64,000 bases of DNA from HGM13010 sp934527315 (GCA_934527315.1 CAKTAK010000002.1:62001-126000); one strand, 5' to 3'. Positions 44,621-52,902 are shown, counted from the first letter of the stretch. The notes: a model not told the origin generated them from the sequence alone. Numbers and translations are program-made.

Positions 44621-45737
44621 GATGTATTCCTCCTGTATAACCGGTCTCCCGGAGAAGACCGAAATGGTAAGCATTGGATTTCAGCGAATAAACCAGCGCG
44701 CGAATGGCGCTGTCGTTGGTTTTGGTCAAGGTCAGCGTCACCACAAGGTTGCCCCGGGCCTGCTGAATGGTTCCCAGTACGGCGCTTTCATGGTTGATGC
44801 CCCGATTGCGGTTCATACCGTTTACGTCATAGCGGAAATCAATGCGCCCGGACTGACGGCAGGACTGACGGAATGCACTGGATTCTGCCAGACCGGCGGT
44901 AACCAGAATGGTTCGGATATGGGCGGCCTCAAATAATAGGTCAGAGGCGGTCTCAAAGCCGTTGAGCGTACCGTCCGGACAATAAATTCCCACGGAATGG
45001 CCCTCGCCCACCAGACGGCGCACCGTTTCCGGGTCGGCGTCAATGTCGGCGGCGGTGAGGAAAAAGGCGGCATGAATGCCGGAGTTTTGCAGCAGATTCA
45101 GCAGATACCCGGTGGGCAAACCCAGAAATGCAAAGCTGACCGTGGCTTTTTTCTCCGCGACCGGGTCTGCTGCGGCGGGGTCATCGGAATCGGTGCTCTG
45201 ACTTGGGGTCGTGGTAGCGGCAACGGTGCCTTGATAACTGTTGTAACGGGAGCGCATCTGGTTGGTGGCTGCGGAGAGGAACAGACTGTCGCTGAGAACC
45301 TCTGAGCCGTCCGTAATGCGGCAGATGTCGCCGTACCCCACTCCGTCGATGTACGATGCGTTCAAGCCGAACATGGAGCAAATGAACTGGGCGGGAATAT
45401 ACACCTGACCGTTTCGATAATAGGCGGTGGCGGCGTACTCCACGCCGTCTTTATCGGTGGCAATGCCCTGATTCATGTCAATGGTCACCTGCTGAGAGGA
45501 CGTATACACCAAAACGGTGTTGATGTTGGAATCATATAGATAGTAAATTCGGAAACTGCTCAAAGCTGAGCAGGGAACGTAGGCAACGCCGCCGCGGACA
45601 TACGCCGGGGAGATGGATTCCGGCAGCGTGTCATTGATGGACACAAAGCACACGTCGGAAAACGCCCGGACAGGCAGCCACAGCAAGGACAGCAGCAGAA
45701 CCGGTATCAGTACCAGCGCCGTGATTTTTTTCTTCAA
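44613..45737 (-). CDS. exported copper-amine-oxidase-like domain protein with decayed NodB deacetylase domain
   Basis: A 374-residue protein with an N-terminal membrane/signal segment (about 5-25), a domain like the copper amine oxidase N-terminal wall-binding repeats (about 28-150; SPAYVRGGVAYVPCSALSS.., YYRNGQVYIPAQFICSMFGL), a Ser/Thr/Asp linker (about 170-195) and a C-terminal polysaccharide-deacetylase-like fold. The NodB motif TFDDG is replaced by SFAFLG, and the GHEIGNHTxxH motif by GHSVGIYCPDG, so the metal site is lost and enzymatic activity is unlikely. The start is TTG 45737 behind AGGAGG. It is coupled to the uridylyltransferase gene. Confidence 0.75.
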   Translation of the reverse strand: MKKKITALVLIPVLLLSLLWLPVRAFSDVCFVSINDTLPESISPAYVRGGVAYVPCSALSSFRIYYLYDSNINTVLVYTSSQQVTIDMNQGIATDKDGVEYAATAYYRNGQVYIPAQFICSMFGLNASYIDGVGYGDICRITDGSEVLSDSLFLSAATNQMRSRYNSYQGTVAATTTPSQSTDSDDPAAADPVAEKKATVSFAFLGLPTGYLLNLLQNSGIHAAFFLTAADIDADPETVRRLVGEGHSVGIYCPDGTLNGFETASDLLFEAAHIRTILVTAGLAESSAFRQSCRQSGRIDFRYDVNGMNRNRGINHESAVLGTIQQARGNLVVTLTLTKTNDSAIRALVYSLKSNAYHFGLLRETGYTGGIHRV

Positions 45738-45869
45738 GGAATCCCTCCTTTTTCCGGAAAGGGAATGATGTATTCCGAAAGGGAACTGCTCATATTGTAG
45801 CACACAGGGACGAAAATAAGAAGTAAAATCTGCCCTGCAAAAATTTTTGAAAAAATTTGAAAAAAGTTG

Positions 45870-45898
45870 TTGACATCTTCGGATTTATCTGTTATATT
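45870..45898 (+). promoter_or_regulatory. strong promoter of the tRNA-Asp/tRNA-Thr operon
   Basis: Consensus TTGACA (45870-45875), 17-bp spacer, TATATT (45893-45898), with A/T tracts upstream that resemble an UP element. Confidence 0.85.
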
Positions 45899-45939
45899 AA
45901 TCAAGCGCTAAGCGATACACCGCTGCAAATGAGCGATAC

Positions 45940-46016
45940 GGCCGAGTAGTTCAGTCGGTTAGAACGCCAGCCTGTCACGCTGGAGGTCGAGGGTTCGAGC
46001 CCCTTCTCGGTCGCCA
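45940..46016 (+). tRNA. tRNA-Asp (anticodon GTC)
   Basis: 77 nt including encoded CCA. Acceptor stem GGCCGAG with CTCGGTC, anticodon loop CTGTCAC giving GTC, T arm GGGTTCGAGCCCC. First gene of a two-tRNA transcript. A stem-loop CCCGCGGAT / ATCCGCGGG (46022-46042) without T run follows, probably a processing spacer. Confidence 0.96.
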
Positions 46017-46059
46017 AGTTTCCCGCGGATTTTATCCGCGGGAAAAATATTGAACATTT

Positions 46060-46135
46060 GCTGCTGTAGCTCAGGTGGTAGAGCACTTCATTGGTAATGA
46101 AGAGGTCGGCAGTTCGAGTCTGCCCAGCAGCTCCA
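46060..46135 (+). tRNA. tRNA-Thr (anticodon GGT)
   Basis: 76 nt including encoded CCA. Acceptor stem GCTGCTG with CAGCAGC, anticodon loop TTGGTAA giving GGT, T arm GCAGTTCGAGTCTGC. Second gene of the tRNA-Asp/tRNA-Thr unit. Confidence 0.96.
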
Positions 46136-46170
46136 AAAAGAAGTAAGCAATCTGCTTACTTCTTTTTTTA
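46136..46170 (+). terminator. terminator of the tRNA operon
   Basis: Stem AAAAGAAGTAAGCA / TGCTTACTTCTTTT with three-base loop and seven T. A second plus-strand hairpin ACTCCG.CAG / CTG.CGGAGT with TTTTTG follows at about 46202-46234. Confidence 0.88.
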
Positions 46171-46248
46171 TTTTCCGAAACCGAAATGCAAATGCAAATG
46201 ACTCCGACAGAATTTTTCTGCCGGAGTTTTTGTTTTTCGGAAAAATAG

Positions 46249-47121
46249 TTACAGCCATCCGGCGCGCACCGCGTTAGGTTCCAGAAATTTTTTGGCCCGC
46301 TGCCCGGCATCGGTGTGTTTCAAAAACACAACATTCAGCTCATGGGCTCCGGTGAGGGGCGGACAGGAGAAATGCCCGAATTGCGGGTCATTTTTGACAA
46401 CCGCCAGATACAAAAAGCTGATGCCGCAGCCGCTGCGGACCAATTCCCGAATGAGCTTAAAGGAGCTGATGCAGATACAGTCGGCAAACGCGTCTGTGCC
46501 ATAGCCCAGCTGCGCCAGACCCTGCTCCAGAATGTTTCGGGTGCCGGAGCCCTTTTCCCGGAGAATCAGCCGCTGAGAAAACAGCTCTTCCGTGGAAATC
46601 TGCCGCCCGTCAAAGGGGTGCCCCGCCGGGCAGATGCCGATGTACGGCTCCATACGCAGCAGAAAATGGTCATAGCGCTGTTTGTCGAAAATGCCCTCCA
46701 GAATCACGAAGTCCAGTTCACCGGCCTCCAAATGCGCCAGAAGATGGGCGGTGTTGTCCACCAAAAATTCCAATTGATTGTTCGGCTGCGCAAGAAACCG
46801 ACGAATTTCCGGCAGGAGAATATAATCGCCGATGGATTTTGTGGCGCCGATACGCAGGCGGTTTTCCGGCGCGGGGTGGAGGGATTGGAGCAGCTGCGTC
46901 TCATTGTAGCGCAGGGAAATGGCATATTGCTCCAACAGCGCCCCCGCCCGGGTCTTTTCCAAACGGCGGCCGCTGTACGTGAACAACTGCACGGCGTATT
47001 GATTTTCCAGCGCCTGAATGTGCTTGCTCACCGCCGGTTGGGACAAATGCAGCTGCTCTGCCGCCCGCCCGTAATGCATGGTCTGACAAACCGTCAGGAA
47101 TGTTTCCAGTTTTTGATCCAT
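46249..47121 (-). CDS. LysR-family transcriptional regulator
   Basis: A 290-residue LTTR with N-terminal winged HTH (about 1-60; YGRAAEQLHLSQPAVSKHIQALE) and a C-terminal effector domain of two Rossmann-like lobes (about 90-290; IGATKSIGDYILLPEI.., GSGTRN). It is divergent from a YeiH-type exporter gene, as is common for LysR regulators of this family (CysB/CysL/YeiE-like), and probably controls it. The 112-bp gap holds two clear inverted repeats. Confidence 0.92.
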   Translation of the reverse strand: MDQKLETFLTVCQTMHYGRAAEQLHLSQPAVSKHIQALENQYAVQLFTYSGRRLEKTRAGALLEQYAISLRYNETQLLQSLHPAPENRLRIGATKSIGDYILLPEIRRFLAQPNNQLEFLVDNTAHLLAHLEAGELDFVILEGIFDKQRYDHFLLRMEPYIGICPAGHPFDGRQISTEELFSQRLILREKGSGTRNILEQGLAQLGYGTDAFADCICISSFKLIRELVRSGCGISFLYLAVVKNDPQFGHFSCPPLTGAHELNVVFLKHTDAGQRAKKFLEPNAVRAGWL

Positions 47122-47146
47122 ATTGCCCTCTTATCATAACGAAATG

Positions 47147-47204
47147 GAATGAAATCATTCTAATCAATGCCTTTATCTTATCATAAACCTGTACTAAGAT
47201 AAAG
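47147..47204. promoter_or_regulatory. inverted repeats, candidate LysR operator region
   Basis: GAATGA-AA-TCATTC (47147-47160) and a perfect 10-bp repeat CTTTATCTTA-N14-TAAGATAAAG (47171-47180, 47195-47204). The second spans the likely yeiH promoter (TTTATC, 17 bp, TAAGAT) and could also form an mRNA hairpin. Confidence 0.6.
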
Positions 47205-47233
47205 AACAAATGAGAAATGCGGAGGGAAAAAGC

Positions 47234-48274
47234 ATGAAAACCATTTTGAAAATGATACCCGGTGCGGCAATTGCACTGGTGATTGCGGCGGTTGCCAAGG
47301 GATTGGAGCAGCTGGAATATGCTGCGGGGCTGCACTTTATCGGCGCATCGGTGATTGCCATGTTCATCGGCATGATTATCAACGGCTTTTGGAAACCCAA
47401 TGACGTTACGGCGCCGGGAATCAAATTCACGTCCAAGAAAATTCTGAAATTTGCCATTGTTCTGTTGGGCGCAAGCTTGAATATCCGCACTGTTCTTACG
47501 GTGGGGCGGTTTTCTCTGACGGTAATGGTGTTTACATTGGCCACTTGTTTCGGCTTGGGCGCGCTCATCGGCAAGGCGTTGGGCTTGAATTGGCGGACCA
47601 GCAGCCTGATCAATGCGGGAACGGGCATCTGCGGCGGCTCTGCCATTGCCGCCATTGCGCCGGTGATTGATGCAACGGATATGGACATTGCCTATGGTCT
47701 GTCCGCAACGTTTCTGTTTGATATGGCAATGATTGTGATTTTCCCCATTCTGGGTCGTTGGATGGGCTTGTCGGACGCGGCATTCGGCCTTTGGGCAGGC
47801 ACGGCGGTGAACGATACCTCCAGTGTGGTGGCTACGGGATATGCCTTCAGCGAGGCGGCCGGTGATTTTGCAACCATGGTGAAACTGACCCGGACATTGG
47901 CCATTATTCCTGCGGTGTTGGTGTTTGCGGCCATCAATGTGCATCTGAAACGGAAAAATCAGCAGACGGAAGAGAACGGTGTGAAGGTGAATCTGAAATC
48001 CGTGTTTCCTTGGTTCATTCTGGCCTTTTTGGCCATGTCCTGCCTGACCAGTCTGGGTCTGATTCCCGAGACATTGGCCGCTGCGCTGAAAAGCATCAGC
48101 AAGTTTCTGATGGTGGCGGCATTGGCAGCCATCGGTTTGAACACCAGTTTCAAGGAGCTTTGCCGCTCCGGCGCAAAGCCTATGCTCCACGGCTTGATTG
48201 TCTCTTTGCTGGTGGTGTTGGTGGCCATCGGCGTGGAATATATGATTGGCGTGGCACCCAACGGAACGCTGTAA
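47234..48274 (+). CDS. YeiH-family putative sulfate exporter
   Basis: A 346-residue integral membrane protein of the YeiH/UPF0324 family with about 10 hydrophobic helices. The conserved loops GTGICGGSAIAAIAPVI and AGTAVNDTSSVVATGY are typical. The family is annotated as sulfate or sulfur-compound exporters, but the substrate is uncertain. The ATG at 47234 follows GGAGGG. Earlier in-frame ATG at 47210 precedes that site. Divergent from its LysR regulator. Confidence 0.9.
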   Translation: MKTILKMIPGAAIALVIAAVAKGLEQLEYAAGLHFIGASVIAMFIGMIINGFWKPNDVTAPGIKFTSKKILKFAIVLLGASLNIRTVLTVGRFSLTVMVFTLATCFGLGALIGKALGLNWRTSSLINAGTGICGGSAIAAIAPVIDATDMDIAYGLSATFLFDMAMIVIFPILGRWMGLSDAAFGLWAGTAVNDTSSVVATGYAFSEAAGDFATMVKLTRTLAIIPAVLVFAAINVHLKRKNQQTEENGVKVNLKSVFPWFILAFLAMSCLTSLGLIPETLAAALKSISKFLMVAALAAIGLNTSFKELCRSGAKPMLHGLIVSLLVVLVAIGVEYMIGVAPNGTL

Positions 48275-48286
48275 CATAATAATATG

Positions 48287-48325
48287 AAAAAATGCTCCCG
48301 AACGCAGCTGTTCGGGAGCATTTTC
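48287..48325. terminator. bidirectional terminator
   Basis: Perfect stem AAAATGCTCCCGAAC / GTTCGGGAGCATTTT, loop GCAGCT. Serves yeiH on the plus strand and the phosphatase gene on the minus strand. Confidence 0.88.
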
Positions 48326-49132
48326 TTATTCCAGATAGCGGGCTTTCAGAATTTCCCGTTTTTCGTCGGTCAGGTCCAATTCGATTCGGAGAAAATCCTC
48401 CAGACTGCCGGACAGAGCAATGGCTTTATCCCGCATTGTGTTCAGAAATGCCAGGTCTGCCGCGTCCAAAATCCGCATTTGCTCAAACAGCGCCTCATCG
48501 TCGGTATATGCCCGGGCAGCCTGAATGGTCTGCTCGGTCAGCGGCTGAATGCGGACGTTGGAGAACAGATAGTCCTCCACCACGGTTTCCCAAGGCACAC
48601 CCAAAGCGGTTTCCAGAAATACAGCCGCAGTGCCGCAGCGGTCCTTGCCCATGGTGCAGTGCCACAGCAGCGCGCCCTCTTCCTGGGCCAGAAGATGCCG
48701 GAAAAATTCCCGGTAATGGGCAATGCCCTGCTCCTCCAGAAGAATTCCGTACAGACCGCACATGCGGTTGAAGGAATCGCCCTCCATGCGCTTTGCCATG
48801 GCAATGGCGGTTTGCACCGGGTCCTCTTCCGTTACGGTTTCCCGGGTGATGCCCTCTTCCTTGCTTTCAAAAATCGGGCAGTGAATATTCTCAACGCCGG
48901 GCAGCGATTGGTCCGGTTTCTGGCTCCGTTCTTTTCCGGTACGCAAATCAATGACCGTTTTCAAATCATAGGTTTCCGTCAGCAGTTGACGATCCCCGGG
49001 GGTCAGCTGCGCCAAATGACCGCCCCGCAGTAGCTTATGGGGCTTGATTTTCCGTCCGTCGGCAGTTTCCAGACCGCCCAAATCCCGGAAATTGGGAACA
49101 CCCTGCAGCGGACTGATGGGAGAAAACATCAT
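48326..49132 (-). CDS. tyrosine/serine protein phosphatase (Y_phosphatase3 type)
   Basis: A 268-residue DSP-like phosphatase. The catalytic CX5R loop is present as HCTMGKDRCG (Cys nucleophile, Arg phosphate binder), preceded by NFRDLGGL and VIDLRTGKER, both typical of the bacterial IphP/LipA-like family. It may remove phosphate from protein Tyr/Ser or from phosphoinositides. Its start overlaps the end of tatD by 4 bp (ATGA type), so the two form an operon. Confidence 0.88.
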   Translation of the reverse strand: MMFSPISPLQGVPNFRDLGGLETADGRKIKPHKLLRGGHLAQLTPGDRQLLTETYDLKTVIDLRTGKERSQKPDQSLPGVENIHCPIFESKEEGITRETVTEEDPVQTAIAMAKRMEGDSFNRMCGLYGILLEEQGIAHYREFFRHLLAQEEGALLWHCTMGKDRCGTAAVFLETALGVPWETVVEDYLFSNVRIQPLTEQTIQAARAYTDDEALFEQMRILDAADLAFLNTMRDKAIALSGSLEDFLRIELDLTDEKREILKARYLE

Positions 49133-49890
49133 AGGCGGAACAGCCTCCTTCCGTTTTCCATGGTAATCCGGGCCATTTCCTCCGGGGAAACCCCTTTGAT
49201 TTCCGCAAGCTTGGCATTGATAAATTCCAGATTGCCGGAGTGATTCCGGGTGCCACGTTTCGGCTCCGGAGAGAGGTACGGACTGTCCGTTTCTATGAGA
49301 ATGCGGTCCATGGGGCAGATTTCCAGCACTTCCCGGTGCTTTTTGGCATTTTTATAGGTTACGGGGCCGTCAAATCCCAGATACCAGCCCAAATCCAACA
49401 GCACCTTTGCCATCTCCGCGCTGCCGGAATAGCAGTGGAACACGCCCCGGACATTGGGGAATTCCCGCACAATGGCAAGGCTGTCACCGTGAGCCTCCCG
49501 GTCATGGAAAATCACCGGCAGGTCCAGTTCTTCCGCCAGACGAAACTGCTCCCGGAGAATTTCCTGCTGAAACTCGTTATAACTGGTATCCCAGTAGTAA
49601 TCCAAACCGATTTCGCCGATGGCAACCACCTTCGGGTGGGCGGCCAACTGACGAATTACGTCCAACGCGCCGTCATAATAGCTCTCTTTCAGTTCCTGGG
49701 GCTGCCAACCCACGGCGGCATACAGAAACGCATATTCCTCCGCCAATGCTACGGCGGCTTTGGAGGAAACCTCATCGCAGCCCGGGTCAATCACCAAGTC
49801 TACGCCCAGACCGGGCAGGGCGGACAAAACAGCCCTCCGGTCGTTATCAAACCGGTCGCTGTCATAATGTGCATGGGTATCAAAAAACAT
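49129..49890 (-). CDS. tatD: TatD-family metal-dependent hydrolase
   Basis: A 253-residue TIM-barrel hydrolase with 3'-5' DNase/RNase activity in studied members. Metal ligands: DTHAHYDSDRF at the N-terminus, GEIGLDYYW (Glu), VIFHDREAHGD, GVFHCYSG and ETDSPYLSP near the C-terminus. Complete and of normal length. Co-transcribed with the downstream phosphatase gene. Confidence 0.93.
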   Translation of the reverse strand: MFFDTHAHYDSDRFDNDRRAVLSALPGLGVDLVIDPGCDEVSSKAAVALAEEYAFLYAAVGWQPQELKESYYDGALDVIRQLAAHPKVVAIGEIGLDYYWDTSYNEFQQEILREQFRLAEELDLPVIFHDREAHGDSLAIVREFPNVRGVFHCYSGSAEMAKVLLDLGWYLGFDGPVTYKNAKKHREVLEICPMDRILIETDSPYLSPEPKRGTRNHSGNLEFINAKLAEIKGVSPEEMARITMENGRRLFRL

Positions 49891-49925
49891 AAATTTCTCC
49901 GTTTCTCAATGATACTGTTGTGCCC

Positions 49926-49954
49926 ATTATAAACGGTTTTCTCCCGGTATGCAA
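49926..49954 (-). promoter_or_regulatory. sigma-A-type promoter for the tatD operon
   Basis: On the minus strand TTGCAT (49949-49954), 17-bp spacer, TATAAT (49926-49931). Confidence 0.72.
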
Positions 49955-49968
49955 GTCAACAGAATCGG

Positions 49969-49997
49969 TTGCGGGAACGGGGAAAATGTGGTATGGT
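49969..49997 (+). promoter_or_regulatory. sigma-A-type promoter for the YesL-family gene
   Basis: TTGCGG (49969-49974), 17-bp spacer, TATGGT (49992-49997), 34 bp before the start codon. Confidence 0.6.
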
Positions 49998-50030
49998 AAG
50001 GGCAGTAACAAGGGACTGGGAGGAACGGGA

Positions 50031-50699
50031 ATGCAGTCATTTTTCAGCGGAGAGAATTTCTTTTTCCGCGCGACCGGACGGATTTTGGATTTGGTGGTGC
50101 TCAGCTTGCTGTGGCTGGTGTGCTGTCTGCCGTTGATTACGGTGGGACCGGCTACGGCGGCACTGTATTACAGCTGCGTGAAGTGCCTGCGGTACGGAGA
50201 ATCAGCGCCGTATCAGAATTTTTTCACCGCCTTTCGGCAAAATCTGAAACCGGGCATTGGATTGTCGGTTGTGTTCTGGATTGCCGCGGCGGTGCTGTAC
50301 GGAGTGTTTCACTTGCTCAGCGGGATGCTCCCTGCCGGGGAAACGGTGAAAACCGTGGTGCAGGTGGCATACGGCTTTCTGATGCTCCTGCCGTTGGGAA
50401 TTTTCTCCGGGGCGGCGGCATTGGTTTCCCGCTTTCAGTATGCGTTGGAGGGCTTGCTCAGCGACAGTGTGCAGATTGTGTTCCGTCACTTCTTTCCCAT
50501 GTACGCCGTGGCACTGCTGAACGGCTTGACGGTGTTTCTGTGCCTGCGGCTGTTTTATCTGCTGGTGTGGCTGATTTTACCGGCAATTGACGCGCTGCTG
50601 GTGTCCTATCTGCTGGAGCCGGTGCTGCGGAAGTACACGCCCGTGGACGAGGAAACGGAGCAGCTGGACCCGGAGGAGCGGCCGTGGTATCTGCGGTGA
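50031..50699 (+). CDS. YesL-family (DUF624) membrane protein
   Basis: A 222-residue protein with about five transmembrane helices, of the DUF624/YesL family. Family members usually sit near sugar ABC transporters or glycan-use genes in Firmicutes, and their function is unknown. Family-like features are FFSGENFFFRATGRILDLVVLSLLWLVCCLP at the N-terminus and GPATAALYY. The ATG at 50031 follows GGGAGGAACGGGA. The amino-sugar island begins just downstream on the opposite strand. Confidence 0.82.
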   Translation: MQSFFSGENFFFRATGRILDLVVLSLLWLVCCLPLITVGPATAALYYSCVKCLRYGESAPYQNFFTAFRQNLKPGIGLSVVFWIAAAVLYGVFHLLSGMLPAGETVKTVVQVAYGFLMLLPLGIFSGAAALVSRFQYALEGLLSDSVQIVFRHFFPMYAVALLNGLTVFLCLRLFYLLVWLILPAIDALLVSYLLEPVLRKYTPVDEETEQLDPEERPWYLR

Positions 50700-50728
50700 G
50701 AAAGCAGAAATTGCACAACATAAAGAAC

Positions 50729-50766
50729 AAAATGGCCGTCGGAAATTTTTCCGGCGGCCATTTTTG
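50729..50766. terminator. bidirectional terminator
   Basis: Stem AAAATGGCCG / CGGCCATTTT with inner CGG..CCG pairing around AAATTTTT. Lies between the convergent YesL-family and SGNH hydrolase genes. Confidence 0.85.
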
Positions 50767-50772
50767 ACGGGT

Positions 50773-51441
50773 TTATTCTTTTGTCAGCATGGGAACCAGC
50801 TGCGCCAATGCGTCAGCCAGCTGTGCGTGACCGGCGCGGGTCAGATGCATGAAGTCAATCTGATTGAACGTACAGCCCAGTTCGTTGGCGTCCACAAAGT
50901 GTACGCCGCACTCTTCGGCTACGGTGCGGAACCGCATGGGCACTTCCCGGGATTTTGCCACGCAGCCAACGCCCATTTCGTTGGCTACCGGGGAGTCGTA
51001 CAGAGACTCGGGAATCACCGGCGGTGCAATCACCAGAATGTTGGGCTTTCCGTTGGGACCCCAGCAATCCACGGTCATTGCTTTCTGCACCAGACGGCGC
51101 AGCCCCAGACCAATGGCAAAGGCATTGGCGCCGATGCGTTCTTTCGTATCGTTGGTGCCCAGCATGATCATCAGCAGGCTGATGGGCTCATGACTTTTCA
51201 GGCAGGGGTAAATGTAATCCATGCCGCTCAAGTGCTCATACACGGGGTCATCGAAAGAAGTCGTCCGACCGGACAGACCCTCTTCAATCACCAGATACTC
51301 CTCGCCCAGCTGTTTCTGCAGCAGACGGGTCCAACGCTCGTCCTCATTGAACCGGGCCAGTGCGGAATCGGCGCAATCGGCGGGGTCGGCGCAGTAGCCG
51401 TGGGTATTGGAATCTCCGAAACAAAGAATGTGTTTTTTCAT
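50773..51441 (-). CDS. SGNH/GDSL-family hydrolase
   Basis: A 222-residue cytoplasmic esterase. All four SGNH blocks are visible: FGDSNTHG (Ser), GRTT (Gly region), GTND (Asn) and DFMHLTRAGH (Asp/His pair). There is no signal peptide. It follows the ROK kinase gene by 4 bp and faces the sialic acid genes, so an esterase that removes acetyl groups from imported sialic acids or amino sugars is a reasonable inference, but the sequence alone does not show the substrate. Confidence 0.88.
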   Translation of the reverse strand: MKKHILCFGDSNTHGYCADPADCADSALARFNEDERWTRLLQKQLGEEYLVIEEGLSGRTTSFDDPVYEHLSGMDYIYPCLKSHEPISLLMIMLGTNDTKERIGANAFAIGLGLRRLVQKAMTVDCWGPNGKPNILVIAPPVIPESLYDSPVANEMGVGCVAKSREVPMRFRTVAEECGVHFVDANELGCTFNQIDFMHLTRAGHAQLADALAQLVPMLTKE

Positions 51442-51445
51442 GGGC

Positions 51446-52825
51446 TTACTTCAACTCCGGCAGACTTGCAGCAGCGGCGGACTGACCCACCCGGCGGAAT
51501 TTCTCATCGGGCAGTGCCAGATGAATCTTCTCATTCACGGCAGGATACTCGTCTGCCAGCACCTGCTTGCAGGTATCCAGCAGCAAATCGCCGCCCTTGC
51601 CGGACATGACCCGGCCCAGCAGCAAGACGTGGCGATACTGATACAGATTATAATAATGTACCAGGGTATGTGCCAGATACACGCCGATGCTCTTGTAAAT
51701 CTCTGCAGCCCGGCTGTCGCCCTGCTCCATCAGACCCTGCACCACCTTCAGCTTTTCAGCGGGGGAGAGGGACTCGTCCAGCTCGATGCCGGCAGCGGGA
51801 GCCAGTTTAATCACGGAATCCTGAGAGAAGTACTTCACGCCGCAGCCGATGTCGCCGCTCCACTCATCTTCCATTGCGTTGGGAGATGCGTCCACGGGCA
51901 CGAAAGCCAGCTCGTTGAGCCAACCGGTGATGTTGCCGTCATTGTCCACGTAGCCGACAGCCTCGCTGGTGCCCATGGCAATGCCCAACACGTTGTTGTC
52001 TTCCAGACTCATAGCGCCGGCCAGTGCGGACACGTCGCCGTCGTTGACCACGGCATAGGGCACATCGCCGAAGGTATCGGTGATGGCGCGGATATAAATA
52101 TCTTTCACTTTTGCGTCAAACTGGTCTTTGGGCACTTTCAGGAACAGAGATGCGTTCATGGTGCGGTTGTCGATGTACACACCGGCGGAGCTGACGCCCA
52201 CAGCGTCCACTCTGGGCAGATGCTCGGCAGCGGACTTCAGTGCGGACACAATGCCGTCATAGTGATAGTCCGGGTCGGAATTGGTTTTCGGGAACCAGAC
52301 CACTTCTTCGCTGTATACGCTCTCACCGTCGATGACAGCGGAAACCTTCCGGTCGGAGCCGCCTGCGTCAAAGCCGATGCGGCAGCCTTCCAGATGACGG
52401 CCGATGGCCTTGGAAAAGCTCTTTTCTTCGGGCACAGCGTCTACCCGCAGCACTTCAAAGGGGTGCTCGAATACGTTGCCCATGTAATCAAAATCGAATG
52501 CCCGGGAGCCGTGGAGAGAGTAATGCTCCTTCATGGCGTCGCAAATGGCCTCGTTGCCGCTGAGGTAAACGCGGAAACCGCCCTTCATCCACAGCAGCGT
52601 TTTAATCAGACGGTCAATATAATAGATGTCCGCCTCACGATATTCCTCGGTTCCGTGAATCTTGGTGTGCACAGCGGCCACCTGACCCTGAGAACGCTCC
52701 ACAGCCACGGAGAAAGGCTCCCCGGCGTCTGCCAAAAATGCCTCGTTAAAACGGCCCAGGGGAATGAACTCCGGATCCAGAGACGGCAGGTGCCGTACCG
52801 GAACGTCAATGCCCAGATACTTCAT
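51446..52825 (-). CDS. ROK-like sugar kinase with N-terminal extension
   Basis: A 459-residue actin-fold kinase of the ROK type, proposed to phosphorylate GlcNAc (or ManNAc) in this island. The phosphate-1 loop GFDAGGSD starts at about residue 151, so there is a 145-residue N-terminal extension. The catalytic region is VNDGDVSALAG in place of the usual ENDANAAALGE, and AMGTSEAVGYV is the adenosine/phosphate-2 loop. The ROK zinc motif (CxCGxxGC) is absent. Only SGDIGCGVKYF is seen there. AGGAGG precedes the ATG. It forms a two-gene operon with the SGNH hydrolase gene and diverges from the epimerase gene. Confidence 0.75.
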   Translation of the reverse strand: MKYLGIDVPVRHLPSLDPEFIPLGRFNEAFLADAGEPFSVAVERSQGQVAAVHTKIHGTEEYREADIYYIDRLIKTLLWMKGGFRVYLSGNEAICDAMKEHYSLHGSRAFDFDYMGNVFEHPFEVLRVDAVPEEKSFSKAIGRHLEGCRIGFDAGGSDRKVSAVIDGESVYSEEVVWFPKTNSDPDYHYDGIVSALKSAAEHLPRVDAVGVSSAGVYIDNRTMNASLFLKVPKDQFDAKVKDIYIRAITDTFGDVPYAVVNDGDVSALAGAMSLEDNNVLGIAMGTSEAVGYVDNDGNITGWLNELAFVPVDASPNAMEDEWSGDIGCGVKYFSQDSVIKLAPAAGIELDESLSPAEKLKVVQGLMEQGDSRAAEIYKSIGVYLAHTLVHYYNLYQYRHVLLLGRVMSGKGGDLLLDTCKQVLADEYPAVNEKIHLALPDEKFRRVGQSAAAASLPELK

Positions 52826-52853
52826 ATTGTATATCCTCCTCAGATTACTCTCT

Positions 52854-52875
52854 CAAACGTCCTATCGGACGTTTG
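52854..52875. promoter_or_regulatory. inverted repeat, candidate operator of the amino-sugar island
   Basis: Perfect 9-bp inverted repeat CAAACGTCC-TATC-GGACGTTTG, 28 bp before the ROK-like kinase start in the divergent control region. It has no T run, so a repressor operator fits better than a terminator. Confidence 0.55.
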
Positions 52876-52902
52876 CATACTTTCACAAATACAGACTATC
52901 AG

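Noticed and set aside
46182..46206. AAATGC repeated three times, possible CRISPR-like or satellite repeat
   Set aside because: Only a short run of a 6-bp unit between terminators. No spacers, no cas genes and no further copies.
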